Of a stretch of 6,809 bases of DNA, positions 5,849 to 6,809 are shown piece after piece. The position numbers and the translations under genes were made by a program. The notes under the pieces were generated by a model. The model saw only the letters and a list, made by a program, of their open reading frames with translations. It had not been told where the DNA came from and searched no databases. Numbering within the stretch: the first letter of the stretch is position 1; each line of letters opens with the position of its first letter. The DNA lies in assembly GCA_964463375.1 (NCBI GenBank), contig CAYXBQ010000060.1:1-6809 (forward strand), in the 5' to 3' direction. The DNA comes from UMGS1696 sp964463375. Lineage in GTDB: Bacteria; Bacillota; Clostridia; Oscillospirales; CAG-272.

Positions 5849-5857
5849 TGTGGAAAA
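5849..5857 (-). promoter_or_regulatory. DnaA box (TTTTCCACA), right edge of the origin
   Basis: The context ACCCATGTGGAAAAGT (5844-5859) repeats that of the box at 5703 (5698-5713), so both may derive from one duplicated unit. No full-match box was found to its right. Confidence 0.75.
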
Positions 5858-5957
5858 GTGACGGGACCTTACGCAGGGGGCGAAACCCTTTTGGAAAAGG
5901 GCTTGGAAAACGTGGCAAGGGGGGCCTTTACCCAACCCCCTTGCAGGGAACGCTCGT

Positions 5958-6224
5958 TTTTTCTACTGCCGTAGGGCTATGGTCACTCCACCATTCTGGC
6001 GGCACGTGAGTCCTTCGCACCCAACCCTGTAGGGAACGGTCTTGACCGTTCCGCATGGTGTGCACTTCCCGTTGGGGTTTTTTGTACTGGCGTTGGGCTG
6101 GTTTGGATTTTGTCTTGCCCAAGACAGGGGAATGCCCTGTGCGGGCGGCACGAAAGGACAGGGCGGGGAAGGAAAACTTCCTCGTCAGTTTTTCCCCGCC
6201 CTATTCACTCAACTACGTTGAGTG
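5958..6224 (-). repeat. Interspersed palindromic repeat, copy C
   Basis: This is the same element as copy A in reverse orientation. From right to left it holds: a CACTCAAC/GTTGAGTG palindrome (6206-6224, centre TAC); a hairpin at 6160-6202 with outer arms AGGGCGGGG and CCCCGCCCT; the GTGCCGCCCGCACAGGGCA segment (rev. comp.); GTCTTGCCCAAGAC (6112-6125); a TACTGGCGTTGGGC module; and TCTACTGCCGTAGGG (5963-5977). Bases 6111-6194 match 49-132 inverted with one substitution. It separates the origin from whatever lies to the right. Confidence 0.8.
6033..6052. repeat. Perfect 9-bp inverted repeat in copy C
   Basis: GGAACGGTC and GACCGTTCC flank a TT centre. The GC-rich stem has no T run after it on either strand. 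The other copies lack it at the matching place, although copy B shares the neighbouring CACCATGCG, so it may be an optional module. Confidence 0.6.
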
Positions 6225-6690
6225 GCTCGACTCTAACCCACCCTTCGATCGACTCAAAAAGCACCACTTGCGCCTATTGACTCAATCCTCTCTGGAAGCT
6301 AGACATTCGGCAGTAAATTTAGTTCGGCTAAAACCACCACTTTTTGATTGGGCTGCAGCATTGGGGACAAAGTTTGCAGTCTAAGGCGTTTCTCTCGGTT
6401 GACCCCCATGGGGGAAAACCTGATGACAAATAGTGGAGTAACTTTGTTTCAACGTACGTTTTGCTGTACACCTTTACGTGAAATTGCTACCACTACTTAG
6501 CTAAGTCACGACAGGACAGTGCATACCCCTTCATAAGCAACTTCGCTTTGCACCGTACCTTGTCCCCGCCGCTCGCCTGATGAAAAAACTGGAAGTTTGC
6601 ACCCAAACAAACCGTCTTTCTAAGGTCAGGATGCCAGAGAAACCGTCTGTCAACTGAAGTGCAGCTTTTCGAGGCGATTAAGTAGGGGAT
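6225..6690. other. Gene-free stretch between repeat copies C and D
   Basis: No recognised gene, RNA or full DnaA box was found. Short open frames on both strands (for example on the minus strand to 6792) run into the repeat copies and look unlike real proteins. The motif GACTC occurs three times near 6229-6280 (GACTCTAACC, GACTCAAAAA, GACTCAATCC). It could be a decayed or non-coding accessory segment carried with the repeats. Confidence 0.5.
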
Positions 6691-6809
6691 GGGAGTCCCC
6701 TCACTCAACACAGTTGAGTGGGGGTAAGGGGGAGATAAACTGCCGAGGAAGTTTAATTTCTCCCCCTTACCCTCTGGGCGCCGCCTGCGCAAGGCAGTCC
6801 CCCGAAACT
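6691..6809 (+). repeat. Interspersed palindromic repeat, copy D (cut by the window end)
   Basis: A CACTCAAC/GTTGAGTG palindrome (6702-6720, centre ACA) is followed by a hairpin (6722-6772) pairing GGGTAAGGGGGAGA with TCTCCCCCTTACCC, loop GCCGAGGA. A diverged GCGCCGCCTGCGCAAGGCA segment and CCCCCGAAACT follow, as in copy B. It is the most diverged copy. Against copies A, B and C, an A-T pair of the inner stem is T-A here, so pairing is kept. Confidence 0.75.

Larger units (their letters stand above)
5283..5857. other. oriC: Probable chromosomal replication origin (oriC)
   Basis: The origin is the site where DnaA melts DNA to start replication. Seen here: an AT-rich stretch, a row of trinucleotides fitting the DnaA-trio pattern, and five DnaA boxes fitting TTWTNCACA, one of them the perfect TTATCCACA. 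Weaker boxes with one mismatch lie at 5384-5392 (minus), 5431-5439 (plus), 5583-5591 (plus), 5600-5608 (plus), 5631-5639 (minus) and 5824-5832 (plus). The boxes at 5384 and 5431 form an inverted pair, TTGTGCAAA and TTTGCACAA. The region directly precedes dnaN and has no credible gene. Unwinding should start at the left end and move toward dnaN. Confidence 0.88.

Noticed and set aside
5263..5974. Several 90-158 codon frames across the origin on both strands
   Set aside because: They overlap DnaA boxes, trios and each other in many frames and lack domains; the region is better explained as oriC.
6055..6792. Frames of 109 codons (plus) and 99 codons (minus) at the right end
   Set aside because: Each includes part of a repeat hairpin, and the translated sequences are unlike any family I recognise.
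48..6809. CRISPR array
   Set aside because: The repeats are few, modular, in both orientations and irregularly spaced, with no spacer pattern and no cas genes.

Overview
The window looks like the replication-origin region of a low-to-mid G+C Gram-positive bacterium. The most likely group is the class Clostridia, probably a gut member of the Oscillospirales/Ruminococcaceae. This rests on a Bacillus-like GyrB, a RemB/DUF370 protein encoded between dnaN and gyrB, AGGAG-type ribosome sites and a Firmicutes-type origin. The species cannot be named from this sequence alone.

Layout, left to right: a G/T-rich low-complexity stretch (1-47); copy A of an interspersed palindromic repeat (48-226); gyrB on the minus strand (259-2439); a 227-bp leader holding a long imperfect hairpin and a 14-nt tandem repeat; a 77-codon remB-like gene on the minus strand (2667-2900); a compound inverted-repeat block, copy B (2927-3335); dnaN on the minus strand (3363-4607); a 675-bp gene-free spacer with diverged direct repeats; the probable chromosomal origin (5283-5857); repeat copy C in reverse orientation (5958-6224); a gene-free stretch (6225-6690); and repeat copy D, cut by the window end (6691-6809).

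The three genes are co-oriented and read away from the origin, so they lie on the leading strand of the leftward fork. They encode the sliding clamp (DnaN), a small DNA-binding regulator (RemB family) and the gyrase ATPase/TOPRIM subunit (GyrB). The usual Firmicutes order is dnaA-oriC-dnaN-yaaA-recF-remB-gyrB. Here dnaA is not next to dnaN, and yaaA and recF are missing between dnaN and remB.

The two strongest signals outside genes are these. (1) The origin has a readable basal unwinding system on the minus strand: DnaA box, short GC-rich spacer, eight DnaA-trio-like triplets, then an AT-rich unwinding element. Outer DnaA boxes follow to the right. (2) A repeat family of at least four copies carries a conserved hairpin whose stem changes in a base-pair-preserving way between copies. 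Copies A and C match at 83 of 84 positions in inverted orientation and bracket the whole gyrB-remB-dnaN-oriC block.
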